Below are positions 12,471 to 13,856 of a DNA stretch of 13,856 nucleotides, in pieces (position 1 is the first letter of the stretch; each line of letters starts with the position of its first letter). The DNA is from Aminipila sp051883075 (GTDB lineage: Bacteria; Bacillota; Clostridia; Peptostreptococcales; Anaerovoracaceae): the NCBI GenBank assembly GCA_051883075.1, contig JBJETA010000078.1:1-13856 (forward strand), in the 5' to 3' direction. Position numbers and translations under genes: made by a program. The notes beneath the pieces are model-generated. The model was not told the DNA's origin. It worked only from the letters and a program-made list of their open reading frames with translations, and ran no database searches.

Positions 12471-13856
12471 AATCATTTTCCATGAGAATCTCAAGCGCTC
12501 TCTGAACCTCAGAGTTTACTGCATGAACTTCGTTTATGGAGTTTGTGGTTTCCGCAGCCGAATCTGCCAGATTTGCAGTTCTGCTGTTTACCTGAGTGAT
12601 TACGTCCCTCAGATATTCTGCCTCCTCGAGCAGCTTCTTAACCACCTTTTCCACATCTTCCTTTGTCTTTATACTGTCATCGGCAGTATTTTTTGAGTTT
12701 CCTGCCAGTGTTTTTATCTCATCTGCAACAACCATAAAGCCCTTGCCCGCTTCACCTGCTCTTGCCGCCTCTATGGATGCGTTAAGGGCAAGCAGATTGG
12801 TCTGACTGGCGATTGCAATAACTGCTTCATTGTTGTTCTGAAGGTTCAAAAGATATTCTTCAATTTCATTTAATGTGTTCTTAAGTCCTTCCGCGAAGCT
12901 GCTGACATCCTTCATTGCCTCGGAAATAGCCACACTCTCTGTGGTGTTTGTCTTACTTCCGTCTTCGATGGCACTGATAGACTGATCCAGATTGCCAAAG
13001 CTTTCATGGATTTTTTCTATCATAGCTTCCTTCTTGCGGCGTGCGTTTTCATCAGCCGCATTAACATCAGCCATAAGCTTTTCGATTTCTTCCTTTTCAA
13101 CCAGAAGCATATCACGTGAATAATAAACGCAGTTTTCTTTGTGATTGAAGCCGTTGAAAATAGCCCTTGCCATCCGTTCACAAGTAGGGTATCCGCAGCC
13201 GCTGCAGTTTATGCTCCTCTTTTCCGGCGTATCTTTTTTCATATCGTTAAAGATATCATTGAGCTGACTCTGCGATGGAATTTTGAATCTGCATTCCGCA
13301 CTCTTGTCGGAGTAATGTCGGATAAAGTCCTCCAGCTTCAGTCCCGAGAACTGTCTGTTAAGGCTTGCAAGACGCTTTGAAGGTTTCAGTCTTCTGCTCC
13401 ATGCGTTTCTGAGGCCGTTGTTCTTGCTTGATTTCTTTATTTCCTGAAGAGCGCAGAAAACTTTTTCATTATCATTGTTTTCAGGATCTATACCTGTTCC
13501 GTACAAGCAGCCTCCTGCACAGTTCAGTGCATCGACAAAAAGATACGGTGTTTTGCCATTCTTAAGTAAATCCTTGTTCTTTTCAAGATAATGATACATA
13601 TGCATCTCGCCTTCCATCTGGCGCACAAAAGCATCTTCACCGAGAAGCCAGTAAACATTCTCTTTCAAGCCTCCGGGCATAGGATAAATCGAACCCAGTC
13701 CGAACTCTTTTTCTTCCTTAACCTTTTCTCTCGATTCAGGAACATCTTTTAAATATTTCATAAGATGATCGAAGGTAACGTTATATTCGATATAACTTCC
13801 CGTATTTTCATCAGAGATTTCATTTTTCTTCGCTATACATGGGCTTATAAATGCCA
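12469..13856 (-). CDS. [FeFe]-hydrogenase-like / FeS-cluster / methyl-accepting chemotaxis fusion protein, partial (N-terminus outside window)
   Basis: The frame stays open to the window edge, so the ATG at 13761 is internal. Counting from the first full codon at the edge (461 residues visible), the protein begins inside an H-cluster domain. SPCIAKKNE (4-12) matches the L2 motif and NCAGGC (111-116) matches the L3 motif, with the two cysteines spaced CxxxC as in [FeFe]-hydrogenases. A four-cysteine FeS motif (C217, C220, C225, C242; CSGCGYPTC) follows, as in RnfB-type FeS domains. A coiled coil and a methyl-accepting domain come next, with tip SQTNLLALNASIEAARAGEA (350-369). No membrane segment is visible. 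This fits the sensory [FeFe]-hydrogenases linked to chemotaxis rather than a catabolic enzyme. L1 and any N-terminal ferredoxin domains are unseen. It heads the visible part of the operon, 9 nt before mnmM. Confidence 0.9.
   Translation of the reverse strand, partial: AFISPCIAKKNEISDENTGSYIEYNVTFDHLMKYLKDVPESREKVKEEKEFGLGSIYPMPGGLKENVYWLLGEDAFVRQMEGEMHMYHYLEKNKDLLKNGKTPYLFVDALNCAGGCLYGTGIDPENNDNEKVFCALQEIKKSSKNNGLRNAWSRRLKPSKRLASLNRQFSGLKLEDFIRHYSDKSAECRFKIPSQSQLNDIFNDMKKDTPEKRSINCSGCGYPTCERMARAIFNGFNHKENCVYYSRDMLLVEKEEIEKLMADVNAADENARRKKEAMIEKIHESFGNLDQSISAIEDGSKTNTTESVAISEAMKDVSSFAEGLKNTLNEIEEYLLNLQNNNEAVIAIASQTNLLALNASIEAARAGEAGKGFMVVADEIKTLAGNSKNTADDSIKTKEDVEKVVKKLLEEAEYLRDVITQVNSRTANLADSAAETTNSINEVHAVNSEVQRALEILMEND

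Noticed and set aside
12469..13761. Complete receptor gene starting at ATG 13761
   Set aside because: The frame remains open to the window edge and the upstream codons encode the hydrogenase L2 motif, so the gene is partial and this ATG is internal.

Overview
The window looks like chromosomal DNA from an anaerobic, low-to-moderate GC Firmicute, most likely class Clostridia. The signs are strong Shine-Dalgarno sites (AGGAGG type), a prmA-rsmE-mtaB neighbourhood typical of Clostridia, a desulfoferrodoxin, a CwlC-like amidase, and an [FeFe]-hydrogenase-like domain fused to a chemoreceptor output. No rRNA, tRNA, CRISPR array, insertion sequence or phage module was seen. No gene-free stretch exceeds 300 bases; the longest is about 190 bases, upstream of prmA.

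Left part (1-5007): a housekeeping block on the minus strand, read right to left. It starts with prmA (ribosomal protein L11 methyltransferase) and rsmE (16S rRNA m3U1498 methyltransferase), which are tightly coupled. Then come a desulfoferrodoxin (superoxide reductase), a signal-less N-acetylmuramoyl-L-alanine amidase, and mtaB (t6A37 tRNA methylthiotransferase, cut by the window edge). A membrane-anchored polysaccharide deacetylase lies on the plus strand between mtaB and the amidase. It is divergent from mtaB with interlocked -35 boxes, and convergent with the amidase with no terminator between them. A long inverted repeat covers the amidase start codon and reads as an intrinsic terminator in the plus direction.

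Middle part (5100-7645): a MerR-family regulator with a GyrI-like effector domain (plus) and a GPH/MelB-type MFS transporter (minus). The two genes converge and their stop codons overlap inside one hairpin. The transporter promoter has the MerR hallmark: -35 and -10 elements 19 bp apart with a perfect palindrome in the spacer. The pair is probably a ligand-responsive transport unit.

Right part (7675-13856): a probable minus-strand signalling operon ending in a strong terminator. In transcription order it holds a hydrogenase-like/FeS/methyl-accepting fusion protein (N-terminus outside the window), mnmM (tRNA wobble-uridine methyltransferase), an HD-GYP protein with a long helical N-terminus, and a transmembrane dCACHE chemoreceptor whose pocket resembles amino-acid sensors. 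The fusion protein and its operon are the most unusual content: a candidate cytoplasmic H2 or redox chemoreceptor linked to cyclic-di-GMP turnover and a second receptor.
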